Assembly: GCA_964428355.1 (NCBI GenBank) | Contig: CAYRYU010000018.1 | Coordinates: forward strand, 1-64,000 | Source of the DNA: CAYRYU01 sp964428355 | GTDB taxonomy: Bacteria; Muiribacteriota; Ozemobacteria; Ozemobacterales; Ozemobacteraceae | Direction of reading: 5' to 3' | Length of the DNA: 64,000 nt | In this document: positions 33,025 through 41,391 of the stretch, piece after piece | Numbering within the stretch: the stretch's first letter is position 1 | Layout of the letters: each line of letters begins with the position of its first letter | The notes under the pieces: model-generated | The model's input: the letters and a program-made list of their open reading frames with translations, nothing else | Told to the model about the DNA's origin: nothing | The model's database searches: none | Translations under genes and position numbers: made by a program

Positions 33025-35972
33025 TCGCGAACCTCACCTCCGGAGACCCCCCCGGGATCTATGAGGAGGATCGTCTGGCTGGTCCAAGGCCCTGTCTGTG
33101 AGTATCTTTGGTCGAGAAGGGAAAAGACCTGTGGACCGAGGCCTTCCGTGGGCGAAGTGTGGGAGTCCCGGAGGAGTTCGTCGAAGTCGGGGCGGGAAAA
33201 CCGCTCCTCGAGATTCTGTGGAACCTGGAATAGACCATCCGAAAGGATCAACAACCCATCCGACCGGCTGAGATCTTCTTCCTTCTCGACGTGGCCCTTA
33301 AAGGAATTCACGAGGGACCACCCTCCGGTCTCAATGTGCCCCTCGGCCATTGGTCGGGTTTTCCTGATCCCGAAACCGACCGCGGGCCCCCGTGAAAAAA
33401 GGGAAACCCGCCCCGTCGCGGGGTGGAAGAACCCCACGACGAAGATGCCTTTCTCCAATGCGGGAAGGAGGGTGGGAAAGAGCCTGGACAGCTGTTGGTA
33501 GGTTCCTCGGGGACGTTCACCCTGCTCCGAGAGAAGACGGATCGCGGTCTTCAACATTCCCAGGAAGAAGGCGGAAACTATCTTCCCGCCAGGGATTCCC
33601 ACCATGACGAAACATACACGGTCGCCCGAGATCTCGAAGAAATCGAAAAACTCTCCGCCAATGTCCGAGGCGGAGCGGTTCCATCCCTGCAGCGTCCACC
33701 CTTCCCGCGATATCGGGCGGGGTGGAAAAAGCTCCTCCTGGATCGATCTGGCGACCGCCAATTCCTGCCATTCCTGCATGATTCCCCTGATTCCGGTGGC
33801 GACCTCTCCCAGGATGTCGCTCGATCCGACTTCAAAGGTAGCCTGGAATCGTGATTCGTTCAGGAGCTTGATTCCCTGGGAAAGCCCCTCCAAAGGTTTC
33901 AGAAGGATTCCGGAGCAGAGAAGACCGAGCGACCAGGCGAAGAAAAGACTCAGGATCGCGAACAGCCGGAAGTCCCTTCCGAGTTCCTGGATTTCGTTCT
34001 GGATGGGTTTCAAAGGAGTCGCAAGGAAAAGGTTGTGATCGGGGAAGTTCTTTCCCGGAATTCCCGTCATGATGACGTTCTGTCCTCGATGCCGGCCGGT
34101 TTTCGAGCACGAAGCCCCGGTCTGGGTGACCAGGTCGTTGAGGTCACGGAGATCCTCTTCCCTCGAAGGTTCCGGCACGATCTCTCCCCGCTTCGATCCA
34201 TCCTTGGGAAGGACGCTGATCCGGAACGAGAACGGATCACGGAAGGAGTGGCAGAGCAACTCCTGCTGCCGGTTCAAAAAGAACTCACGTTCCAGGGAAA
34301 GGTTTTCGTGCAAGGCGATGAAGGTCCCAAGAGATTTGCCCGCGGGATCCTCCAGCAGGTCGAAAAACGCCCAGAAAGTCCGCTTGTCGACCTCATACAG
34401 CTTCAACTCCCCCTGAAACTGGATCGATTGGTTTGCGAGAAACCCGACCAGGATCCGGTTGAGTTGGAAATCCCCGAGGCCTTGGGCGGGGTTCCTCCTT
34501 CCAAGGGATTTCTTCCTGGTTATGACCTCCTCCCCGACCTGTTTGAAAAGCGCTTCGAAATCCTCCCCGAAGACCCTTTTCATATCCGACGGGCTCGCAA
34601 AATGGCGGAAGAGCGTCTGCCCGGAGGAGTCTTGCAAGACAACCGAAATCTCCCTGGGAAGTTTCCTGAACGACTCCAAGCCTGCCAGCCGCGACTTCGG
34701 GTCGTTCCAGTTCTCTCGGACGCCCGAGATGATCTGCCGGAAGTATTTCGATTTCGAAAAGATCAGGCCGAGGAAATCCCCGTCGAGTTTCCCGAGGATT
34801 TCCTCCGACTGCTTTACCCGCTCCCGGATGAGGGATCTTTCGCGCTTTTCCTGGTAGGAACGAGCGAAACCGAGCATGACAGCCATCGAGCCGAGGGTCG
34901 CAAGGGAGATCAGAATGATGACCTGGGAGCGTAGCGGGATCATCCGCTTGTCTCCTTCGCGCTGTATCCAGGTCAGCAGAGTCAGAAGCGCTCCTGCCAG
35001 AACGATCCATGGAATGGGTGTGAACATCCACCCCGGAAGGCTGGAGGTTCCCGGGAAAAGTCTTGCCGGAAAGCCATTCGTCCCGACAATGCGCGGAAGT
35101 TCCTCATCGGTGAAAGGGGATTCCGGAAGCCTGACTGAGCCATATAAGAGGAACCGGCTGCTTTCAAGGAGCGAGTGGAAAAATCGCCCCCTGGCCAGGA
35201 AACCGGGGTTGAGTCTGGGAGAAACGAGGATCTTTCTCACTTCCGGGGCCAGGGGAAAGTTTGCGCCCAACCCCCGGTCAGGGAACTTCCTCCCCAGATC
35301 GATCACGCCGAACTCGAACAAAGGTCCCGCCAGCTCCTGGATTCTCTTCAGTGCCTTCCTGTGGAAGAGATCCAGGTCGATCTTTCGGGAGTCCATGAGG
35401 ACGAGAAGAAATCTCTTCCTCCCGGAGCGGGTCTTGAAGGGGAAGACACCCCCCAATCGCCCTTCTGGACCCGGAACGATCTGGACGAGCTTCCCGGGAT
35501 TCAGGGCCAGGAGGTTGGTCGCTTTCTCGTTTCCCCAAAAGGATTCCAGAAGTCTTCCATCCTTTCGGGAGATCCGATAACCATTTTTGGACGCCACTTT
35601 TCGAAGGACGTCCAAGGCAAGCTGGGAGGTGAAAACGAGGTCCTTTTTTTCTCCCGGAAGGAAAAGACGCCTTCCGTTGTCCGAAAAGGCGAACACCCTT
35701 GTCGAACCTGCAGGGAACCCGCCAAGGATGGCGGTGGGGTCCTCCCCCCATTTCAGAGCCCGGGTCAATCTCCTGATGAGGCTCTGAAAATGGGAAACTG
35801 GTTCCCCCATCCTCTGGAAATGGGCGAGGATCTTCTGGAGATCCTCCTTCCGCTTTGAAACCTCCGATTCCCATCTTCCCGTCCGGTTTTCCCTGGCCAG
35901 GAAAAAGAGGCCCGCAAGGGGGAATGCAAGGAGGATGGTGGTCAGTATCAGGCGGCGGAATGGCAAATCCAT
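33021..35972 (-). CDS. SpoIIE/PP2C-like membrane protein with degenerate active site
   Basis: This 983-residue paralogue of the next gene has the same layout: N-terminal membrane segment, a large sensor region, further segments (about 330-345, 370-390, 670-690), a HAMP-like section (LKPLEGLSQGIKLL) and a C-terminal SpoIIE-like domain. The active-site motifs are changed: GGEFFDF instead of GGDYFDF (near 770), VGIPGGKIVSAF where VGDVSGHG is expected (near 788), and TSQTILLID where DDATLL is expected (near 965). Only LSDGL keeps its Asp. It is therefore probably not a phosphatase, but could sense a signal or control its intact partner. ATG 35972 is preferred; ATG 35996 in frame is also possible. 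Neither has a strong ribosome site. Confidence 0.82.
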   Translation of the reverse strand: MDLPFRRLILTTILLAFPLAGLFFLARENRTGRWESEVSKRKEDLQKILAHFQRMGEPVSHFQSLIRRLTRALKWGEDPTAILGGFPAGSTRVFAFSDNGRRLFLPGEKKDLVFTSQLALDVLRKVASKNGYRISRKDGRLLESFWGNEKATNLLALNPGKLVQIVPGPEGRLGGVFPFKTRSGRKRFLLVLMDSRKIDLDLFHRKALKRIQELAGPLFEFGVIDLGRKFPDRGLGANFPLAPEVRKILVSPRLNPGFLARGRFFHSLLESSRFLLYGSVRLPESPFTDEELPRIVGTNGFPARLFPGTSSLPGWMFTPIPWIVLAGALLTLLTWIQREGDKRMIPLRSQVIILISLATLGSMAVMLGFARSYQEKRERSLIRERVKQSEEILGKLDGDFLGLIFSKSKYFRQIISGVRENWNDPKSRLAGLESFRKLPREISVVLQDSSGQTLFRHFASPSDMKRVFGEDFEALFKQVGEEVITRKKSLGRRNPAQGLGDFQLNRILVGFLANQSIQFQGELKLYEVDKRTFWAFFDLLEDPAGKSLGTFIALHENLSLEREFFLNRQQELLCHSFRDPFSFRISVLPKDGSKRGEIVPEPSREEDLRDLNDLVTQTGASCSKTGRHRGQNVIMTGIPGKNFPDHNLFLATPLKPIQNEIQELGRDFRLFAILSLFFAWSLGLLCSGILLKPLEGLSQGIKLLNESRFQATFEVGSSDILGEVATGIRGIMQEWQELAVARSIQEELFPPRPISREGWTLQGWNRSASDIGGEFFDFFEISGDRVCFVMVGIPGGKIVSAFFLGMLKTAIRLLSEQGERPRGTYQQLSRLFPTLLPALEKGIFVVGFFHPATGRVSLFSRGPAVGFGIRKTRPMAEGHIETGGWSLVNSFKGHVEKEEDLSRSDGLLILSDGLFQVPQNLEERFSRPDFDELLRDSHTSPTEGLGPQVFSLLDQRYSQTGPWTSQTILLIDPGGVSGGEVRE

Positions 35973-36093
35973 CCCGGAAATTCTACCATGAAGCATCCGG
36001 GGATTCGTTCAGGCAAGAGACCGTTCGGGTGCTTGCCGAAAGATCTGGCCCGGAGCCCGGCTTCCCTCGAAAACTTCCGCTTTGGGTTCCGGA

Positions 36094-37530
36094 TCAGGGG
36101 AATTCGGTGGTATTCACCTCCCGATATTCGACTCCACCGAAAATGCGGTCTCTGATGAAAGCGTAACGATCGGGGTGGGTTTCCTTCATGCGGGGACCGT
36201 TAGCCCAGTAGGCCGCGACCGAATCAGCCATGTCTTCAGCGGGTTGGGAGTTACCGTAATCGGAGACGGAGGAGGTTTTCGGCTTACCGTCTCTCCAAAA
36301 TGTCTCTGCCCAGAGGTTTTCCGCGGCAGGGTAATCATCTCCCTGGAAACCATGGGTCATCTCGTGAACGAGAATGGCCTTGAAGTAGCCCAACCCAAAG
36401 GGGGCGTAATCTGCCATGTAGATGGTGTCGGAACTCGGGTCGTGAAGCCCATCGATTTTCCCGGCGGGCCACTTGATATCTTCAACCCGTTGCACGTTCC
36501 GAGTGCACTTTCGGAAGGGCCCGGGGAGGCTTTCCAGAGTGTCCTGGACGGCTTCCACCTCATCCTGGGTCCATTCTTTCTTCGTAACGGCGGTGCCCTG
36601 TCCTATTTCCTTGGTCTTTCCGTCAGCCAGTTTGATGCCAAACTTGCTTTGGATCTCCCTCACTTCCCTCTCGATGGGCGTTACTGGGGGTTCCTCGGGG
36701 GTCGGAGTGGGTGTGGGAGTCGGCGTGATGGTTGGAGAAGGAGTGGGCGTGGGAGACGGCGTAGGGGTTGGAGAAGGTGTGGGCGTGGGAGATGGGGTCG
36801 GCGTCGGCGTTGGAGAGGGAGAAGGGGTAGGGGTGGGAGAACTGGTTGGAACTGGAGCCGCCGTCGGAGTGGGTGGTTCGGGCGAAGGAACGGGTTCCTC
36901 GGGAACGGGTTCCTCGGGAGCGGTGAGAACCGCGAGATAATCGTTGTAAGCGGTCGTGTAGTCCGAAAAAGCTTGATCGATCAGTGATTTGTCTGCCCCT
37001 GTCGTCACGAGCGTCGAATACCTGCCCAACGCCTCGGCATACCGGGCATTGGCCTGGGCGATTTTCTCCGGTTTGGTACTTCGGGCTTTGGGAGGACCTT
37101 CCATTTCGACGTTTTCCGTTGTCGATGCAGGGTTGTCCGGATTGGTGTCGAACGATTCCGGAAGGGCCCCGAGTGGCGGGGGATCTGGAGGGTTTTCCTC
37201 CGGTGGCGGGGTTTGACCCCAGGGAGCTTCTCCGGGTTTTCTCTGGGGATCCTCTTCTGAAGCTGAAGATGAAGCAGGAAGCGATTTTCCCTCGTCGAAG
37301 GAGCTCGTTCCCTCGTCCCATTGGACTCCTGGCATTCCGCCCTTTTCAAAAGCATCTTTCACTGCGTCCGGGATTTCCCTGAGGAGGCTATCCCGAGAAA
37401 TTCCCGTATCTCCAGCGGTTTCCTGCGAAAAAGCGATGAAGCCGGCGAACTTGCCTCCTCCTCCGATTGAAAGGAAGAGGACGAAGACTCCGAGAAGGCA
37501 AAGAACTTCAGCTGGTCCTGATTTTCTCAT
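36094..37530 (-). CDS. Secreted protein with Pro-Thr linker and HExxH domain
   Basis: This exported protein of 478 residues starts at ATG 37530 (GAGGT seven bases upstream) with a signal sequence or anchor (about residues 9-36). An acidic, low-complexity region follows, then a helical stretch ([20 protein letters not shown]), then a repetitive linker made of PTP and PSP units (about residues 222-280). The C-terminal 180 residues contain VHEMTHGFQ (HExxH near residue 387) and 50 residues later PAEDMADSV, where a third zinc ligand could lie. The pattern suits a zinc metallopeptidase such as those in toxin or peptidase MA families, but I cannot name the family. It lies next to two other secreted-protein genes on the same strand. 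Confidence 0.7.
   Translation of the reverse strand: MRKSGPAEVLCLLGVFVLFLSIGGGGKFAGFIAFSQETAGDTGISRDSLLREIPDAVKDAFEKGGMPGVQWDEGTSSFDEGKSLPASSSASEEDPQRKPGEAPWGQTPPPEENPPDPPPLGALPESFDTNPDNPASTTENVEMEGPPKARSTKPEKIAQANARYAEALGRYSTLVTTGADKSLIDQAFSDYTTAYNDYLAVLTAPEEPVPEEPVPSPEPPTPTAAPVPTSSPTPTPSPSPTPTPTPSPTPTPSPTPTPSPTPTPSPTITPTPTPTPTPEEPPVTPIEREVREIQSKFGIKLADGKTKEIGQGTAVTKKEWTQDEVEAVQDTLESLPGPFRKCTRNVQRVEDIKWPAGKIDGLHDPSSDTIYMADYAPFGLGYFKAILVHEMTHGFQGDDYPAAENLWAETFWRDGKPKTSSVSDYGNSQPAEDMADSVAAYWANGPRMKETHPDRYAFIRDRIFGGVEYREVNTTEFP
36690..36860 (-). repeat. Low-complexity Pro-Thr-Ser-coding repeat
   Basis: Short units coding PTPTPSP and PTPSPTP are repeated in tandem. They make a rigid extended linker between the helical part and the HExxH domain. 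Confidence 0.8.
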
Positions 37531-37634
37531 CCTTTTACCTCGATTAAAACGGCGTTCCGGTTCGAACAAGTTGTCGCAACGGGCTCCATCGAAGATGGCG
37601 GGCCCTTTCCCTCAAGCTAATGATACCAAATCCG

Positions 37635-38420
37635 TCAGAATTCATCATCAGGCCTGGGGACGATGGGATGGTCGGCCATCTTCTTTTTCCCCGGGGAAAC
37701 CTTGTCCAATGCCCGGTCGGTGGCAAGCTGCATAAGGTCTCTCAGGTCAGCGGGAACAGGGTTTGGGAGGACGTAGGTGAATTTTCCGGGAACCCCACTC
37801 CCCGTTCCGGAATAACCTTTTGCCTTCAATAGTGACTCCACTTCGGAGTTGAATTGAAGGAAGAAGTCCAGTTCGGCTTTTTCCTTGGCCGTCAGAGGCT
37901 TTTCACCGGTCCTTGAGACGTCCCGGACGGAGGAATTGAGGTTCAGTGCCCAGTGTTCCGAATCTCCGGGAATTTCATCATCGCTCCAGGAACACGAATC
38001 GGGGATGGCCGTTGCCCTGTCGACAGCGGTTTGGACCAACTCCTTCATGTCGTTTGGCATGGTGGAGTTGATGAATCGGTAGGAATACTTATATGGGACT
38101 GCACTGCAGGCGACGGTGAAGCCGCGCGCTTTGAGGATGGTCTCGATCTGTGCCTGGACCTTGAAGAAAAAGGCCAGTTCGGCTTTCTCCTTTTCTGTGT
38201 GTGGAGGGTCTCCGCCCATTGTTCCGTCGGGGTTCGTCCAGGCACATCCACCGGCATCCCGGACTCCCGCGTTCAGGGTCATGAACCACGACCCCGGGTA
38301 TTTCGGGTCGGTCTCGGCGCTCCAACTGAAATCGGCCCAGGATCCCGAAGAAGTGACGAAGAAGAGTAGCAGGGACATTGCGATAGGTATCTTGATATCC
38401 CGCATTCTATGCAACTTCAT
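37635..38420 (-). CDS. Exported protein with an internal duplication, ECF promoter upstream
   Basis: This 261-residue protein has a signal peptide (MKLHRMRDIKIPIAMSLLLFF...WA) and two tandem copies of an 85-residue unit. Copy 1 runs from WFMTLNAGVRD to VQTAVDRATA, copy 2 from WALNLNSSVRDVS to QLATDRALD; shared marks are EKEKAELAFFFKVQ / AKEKAELDFFLQFN, the KARGF / KAKGY helix and the P..LRDLMQ segment. I do not know the family. It starts at ATG 38420 with AGGGG upstream. The pattern GTAAC, 16 bp, CGTA on the minus strand lies about 40 bp above the start, the same as at two other sites here. Confidence 0.72.
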   Translation of the reverse strand: MKLHRMRDIKIPIAMSLLLFFVTSSGSWADFSWSAETDPKYPGSWFMTLNAGVRDAGGCAWTNPDGTMGGDPPHTEKEKAELAFFFKVQAQIETILKARGFTVACSAVPYKYSYRFINSTMPNDMKELVQTAVDRATAIPDSCSWSDDEIPGDSEHWALNLNSSVRDVSRTGEKPLTAKEKAELDFFLQFNSEVESLLKAKGYSGTGSGVPGKFTYVLPNPVPADLRDLMQLATDRALDKVSPGKKKMADHPIVPRPDDEF

Positions 38421-38461
38421 GTTTCCCCTCCATCTCCCGGTTTTCGCTCGGTCATTGTAGC

Positions 38462-38486
38462 TACGAACGAACCGGAAAAAAGTTAC
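38462..38486 (-). promoter_or_regulatory. Candidate ECF sigma promoter (copy 1)
   Basis: GTAAC (38482-38486) and CGTA (38462-38465) are separated by exactly 16 bp on the minus strand. The spacer contains CCGGTTCGTT. AAC at -35 and CGT at -10 are marks of ECF promoters. It lies upstream of the exported protein gene that starts at 38420. Confidence 0.75.
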
Positions 38487-38507
38487 CGGCTGATTTTCTG
38501 CACATGG

Positions 38508-38536
38508 AAAAAAAAGGGCAGGCAACCTGCCTGCCC
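38508..38536 (-). terminator. Intrinsic terminator of the coiled-coil gene
   Basis: A perfect 8-bp stem (GGGCAGGC / GCCTGCCC, loop AGGTT) is followed by eight T on the minus strand. It lies 37 bp after the stop at 38574 and close above the next ECF-type promoter. Confidence 0.9.
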
Positions 38537-38573
38537 CTATCGAGAAATCCCGAAGGATCTGAGTTTACAGCGC

Positions 38574-40067
38574 CTATTCCGAATCGGGAGAGGGAACAAA
38601 CCCGCTGTTGGCGCCCTGTTCGCTCCCCGATCCGCCGGAGATCGGCTGTGAAAGCAGGGAAGGAGTCTGGGTCGCGATTCCACCCAGAGTGGTAGTTCCG
38701 GTTGCAGTCACGGTTGCAGTTCCCGAAGCTGTAGTGGTTTCCGGAGGTGTCGTTGGATTGACCGGAGTGGTGGGATTCGTGGGATTCGTAGGGGTATTGG
38801 CCTTGTTCAGTCCCTGCAAAAGCTTCTGGAAGATCTCTAGCAGCTTGTTGAAGAAGTTCTTCATATCGTTTCCGCCGCCACCACCGCCGTTTCCGCCCCC
38901 AGTTCCACGGCCTCCGCCGGTTCCCTTACCGCCGCCAGTTCCACGGTCACCTCCTCCTGTATCTCCGTCACCAATGTTTCCGTTACCCTTTCCTCCCGTC
39001 TTTCCCCCAGTCTTTCCGCCAGTCTTTCCGCCAGTCTTTCCGCCGGTTTTCCCACCGGTTTTTCCGCCCGTCTTTCCACCGGTTTTCTGACTGGTCAGTT
39101 TGTCCAGTTTTTTTTGGTTTTCGTCTATCTTCTTCTGTGTTTCATCTATCTTCTTTTGGGTTTCATCAATCTTCTTCTGTGTTTCGTCGATTTTCTTCTG
39201 GGTCTCTTCGATTTTCTTCTGGTCTTCATCGATCTTCTTCTGGGTCTCCTCGATCTTTTTGTCGAGTTCCTTAATCTTCTCCTCGGTCTCCTTGATCTTC
39301 TTTTCGGCCTCCTCGATCTTTTTCTCGGCCTCTTTCTTCTCTTCCTCGCTCTTTGCCTCACTCTTCTCTTTTTCTGCCTTTTCCTTGTCCTCTTCAGCCT
39401 TCTTCTTTTCGTCTTCTGAATCCTTCTTTTCTGCTTCCGTATCTTTCTTTTCGTTTTCCGCGACTTCCTTGTCCTTTTCAGCTTCTTCCTTATCAGCTTC
39501 CACCTTGTCCTTTTCGGCTTCAGTTTCGGCCTTTTCGGTTTCCACCTCAGCCACTTCCTCTTTTGCTGCGTCCTGCTCCTTCTGGGTCTTTTCCTCTTCA
39601 AGTTCTATCTGTTCCAGTTCCTCTTCCTGTGGAGTATCCTCCGACACTTTCTCGGTTTCCTTCTGGTCGTCCTCGGAGATTCCTTCGTCAGTCTTGTCCT
39701 CCCCGTAGACTTCGTCTTCCGAAGTCTTGGTTTCGGTTTCTGTGACGGTTTCGGTGTCGGTGTCAGTGACGGCTTCGGTTTCGGTGACGGGGGTTTCTAC
39801 CTCCGGCGTTTCCTCCCCGTAGATGTTTCCTGGAGGCACTTCTCCACCATAGGAAGTGTCCTCGGTCGGGTAACCGCCGTAAATATCATCGTCTGAAGGG
39901 CTGACGTCGTAAGTGTCGTTCCCGAACGTTCTGTCATCCGTATATCCGCCCGCGCTTGTGTCATCTGTAAACCCGATCCCGCCTATGTCATCGTCCTCCC
40001 CTATGGCGACCAGGGGTATCGAGAGCACGAAGAAGAGGACCAGCTGGATGCTTATAAGACGTTTCAT
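38574..40067 (-). CDS. Exported coiled-coil protein with Gly-Gly-Lys-Thr repeats, ECF promoter upstream
   Basis: This 497-residue protein has a signal peptide (MKRLISIQLVLFFVLSIPLVAIG) and a strong ribosome site (AAGGAGG before ATG 40067). In order come an acidic region with GGY motifs, a Thr/Glu-rich part, a coiled-coil of about 180 residues full of Glu, Lys and Asp and ending in repeated QKKIDET heptads, eight TGGK units, a Gly-rich stretch, a short amphipathic helix and a Thr/Pro-rich tail. I find no catalytic domain. It looks like a fibrous surface or periplasmic spacer protein. The same promoter pattern as for the sigma operon lies 40 bp upstream, and a strong terminator follows. Confidence 0.78.
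   Translation of the reverse strand: MKRLISIQLVLFFVLSIPLVAIGEDDDIGGIGFTDDTSAGGYTDDRTFGNDTYDVSPSDDDIYGGYPTEDTSYGGEVPPGNIYGEETPEVETPVTETEAVTDTDTETVTETETKTSEDEVYGEDKTDEGISEDDQKETEKVSEDTPQEEELEQIELEEEKTQKEQDAAKEEVAEVETEKAETEAEKDKVEADKEEAEKDKEVAENEKKDTEAEKKDSEDEKKKAEEDKEKAEKEKSEAKSEEEKKEAEKKIEEAEKKIKETEEKIKELDKKIEETQKKIDEDQKKIEETQKKIDETQKKIDETQKKIDETQKKIDENQKKLDKLTSQKTGGKTGGKTGGKTGGKTGGKTGGKTGGKTGGKGNGNIGDGDTGGGDRGTGGGKGTGGGRGTGGGNGGGGGGNDMKNFFNKLLEIFQKLLQGLNKANTPTNPTNPTTPVNPTTPPETTTASGTATVTATGTTTLGGIATQTPSLLSQPISGGSGSEQGANSGFVPSPDSE
38990..39215 (-). repeat. 12-bp TGGK and 21-bp heptad tandem repeats
   Basis: Eight 12-bp units coding TGGK (about 38990-39085) are followed by about four 21-bp units coding ETQKKID (about 39105-39215). 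The near-identical DNA indicates recent expansion by slippage. Confidence 0.85.
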
Positions 40068-40110
40068 TCGAATCCTCCTTAAGCCTCGGTTTTTCCTTCA
40101 CCACCAAAGC

Positions 40111-40135
40111 TACGAACGAACCGGAGAATTGTTAC
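40111..40135 (-). promoter_or_regulatory. Candidate ECF sigma promoter (copy 2)
   Basis: GTAAC (40131-40135) and CGTA (40111-40114) are 16 bp apart on the minus strand, with the same CCGGTTCGTT spacer end as copy 1. It lies about 40 bp above the coiled-coil gene that starts at 40067. Confidence 0.75.
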
Positions 40136-40174
40136 CTCATCGGGGAAAAAATAGCCTTGTGCTCCAAAACCCCT

Positions 40175-40945
40175 TCAGGGAGCGGAGATGCCGGTGTGCC
40201 AATTGGGGTTGAAACCGTCCCGGTTGACGAGCTTCTCGAAAAACCCGGGGATGACGACCCAGAAGTAATCCGCAATCGCGGCATCGACCGGACGGCGGAC
40301 ATCCGATCCGGCGGTGGGCACTTCAAGTGAGGCCCTTCCCTTCGAGGAGTCCAGCAGCTGCAAGTTGATCCAAAAGCCCTGGACGGTCTTTCCTTCGCCC
40401 TGGATCTCGTATGGAACGATCTGGAAGCCAACCACACGATCGCTCAAAACCCTTGAACGCGACGGCTCGGACGAGATCCCCGGGTTCGCAGGGTTGAAAA
40501 ACTCCGTTCGCGTGATGCAAAACAAAGGGGAATCGGGTTTCCGGCCCGAAATGGAATACCTGATCCTGTTGGCCCGGGTGAAGGCGGTCCCGGAATCCCC
40601 GCATGGGACGGCATCCTTGACCTTTCCAGGAAGAGGGAAGGAAAGGAACTCGTATTCGCAGGAGGGAAAATCACCTCGCCGTACAAGGATGTCTGTGAAA
40701 TCGGGGGTGAACTTCTTCCCCGTCATCTCCAGGCATGCATTCTTGAGGTCGTTGTCGACCTGGCGGAGAATCCGTCCGGCCTCGAGAGTCACCTCGGTTT
40801 GGAGGATTCCTCTCAGGGAGGCCCGAACACCCCAACGGACAAGGAAGAAAGCCATGTTGGCGAGAATCAGGAACAGGCCGACGCAAACGAGAATCTCGAC
40901 GAGGGTGATTCCAGCCCGCGGTCTACCTGATGTCCCTGCCGTCAT
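40175..40945 (-). CDS. Minor pilin-like protein, PilW/GspJ type (triad 3)
   Basis: This 256-residue prepilin-like protein has a leader (MTAGTSGRPRAG) and the motif ITLVEILVCVGLFLILANM with Glu5. The soluble domain, of about 220 residues, resembles a GspJ/PilW-like pilin (YEFLSFPLPGK, RANRIRYSISGRK, WINLQLLD). Its ATG overlaps the stop of the gene above (40942). It is the last gene of an operon that begins with an ECF sigma factor. A weak GC hairpin with a T-rich tail follows near 40145-40174. Confidence 0.78.
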   Translation of the reverse strand: MTAGTSGRPRAGITLVEILVCVGLFLILANMAFFLVRWGVRASLRGILQTEVTLEAGRILRQVDNDLKNACLEMTGKKFTPDFTDILVRRGDFPSCEYEFLSFPLPGKVKDAVPCGDSGTAFTRANRIRYSISGRKPDSPLFCITRTEFFNPANPGISSEPSRSRVLSDRVVGFQIVPYEIQGEGKTVQGFWINLQLLDSSKGRASLEVPTAGSDVRRPVDAAIADYFWVVIPGFFEKLVNRDGFNPNWHTGISAP

Positions 40946-41391
40946 TCCGACTCCACGAAGGTGGCTTCAAGGGCGACTTCATCCCTCCGGAACCAGGGGA
41001 GAACCCAGCCCTCCTCGGCGGGAAGAATCGTCACCCTGACCGTTAGAGCCTTGAGCCCATCTTTTTCGAGAGGCCTGAAGGAAATGTGCCGGACGAATGC
41101 GGTCGCATCCTTGGGATACTGCTCGATGCCCAGATTGGCATCGGAAACGATCGAGAATCCGAGGGGGTATTTCGGAAGGGGATGCTTTTCATACTCCCGG
41201 AGCCAATGGTAACCGAATGCGCGGAAGACCTCGATGGGCTCGCGGGCGAGAGCGAGGGCGAGGAACTCGAAGTAGGAATCCATGGTCCCCCGGTTGGCGA
41301 ACCCGATCAGTGTGAATACCGATGCGGACATGACCGCCAGAAGCAGGATGGCGATGGTTATCTCGACAACCGAAAACCCGCGATCATTCAT
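40942..41391 (-). CDS. Minor pilin-like protein, PilV/GspI type (triad 3)
   Basis: This is a small prepilin-like protein of 149 residues, close to the usual size of GspI. ATG 41391 gives MNDRGFSVVEITIAILLLAVMS, with a very short leader (MNDRG) and Glu5. The start overlaps the end of the PilX-like gene (ATGAATGA). A longer frame reaches 41454, but that would bring the upstream gene's coding region into the leader. By analogy with GspI it should pair with the J-like and K-like members encoded either side. Confidence 0.76.
   Translation of the reverse strand: MNDRGFSVVEITIAILLLAVMSASVFTLIGFANRGTMDSYFEFLALALAREPIEVFRAFGYHWLREYEKHPLPKYPLGFSIVSDANLGIEQYPKDATAFVRHISFRPLEKDGLKALTVRVTILPAEEGWVLPWFRRDEVALEATFVESE

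Noticed and set aside
38990..39215. Regular short repeats that look like a CRISPR array at first sight
   Set aside because: The units are 12 and 21 bp with no unique spacers and encode TGGK and heptad repeats in frame.
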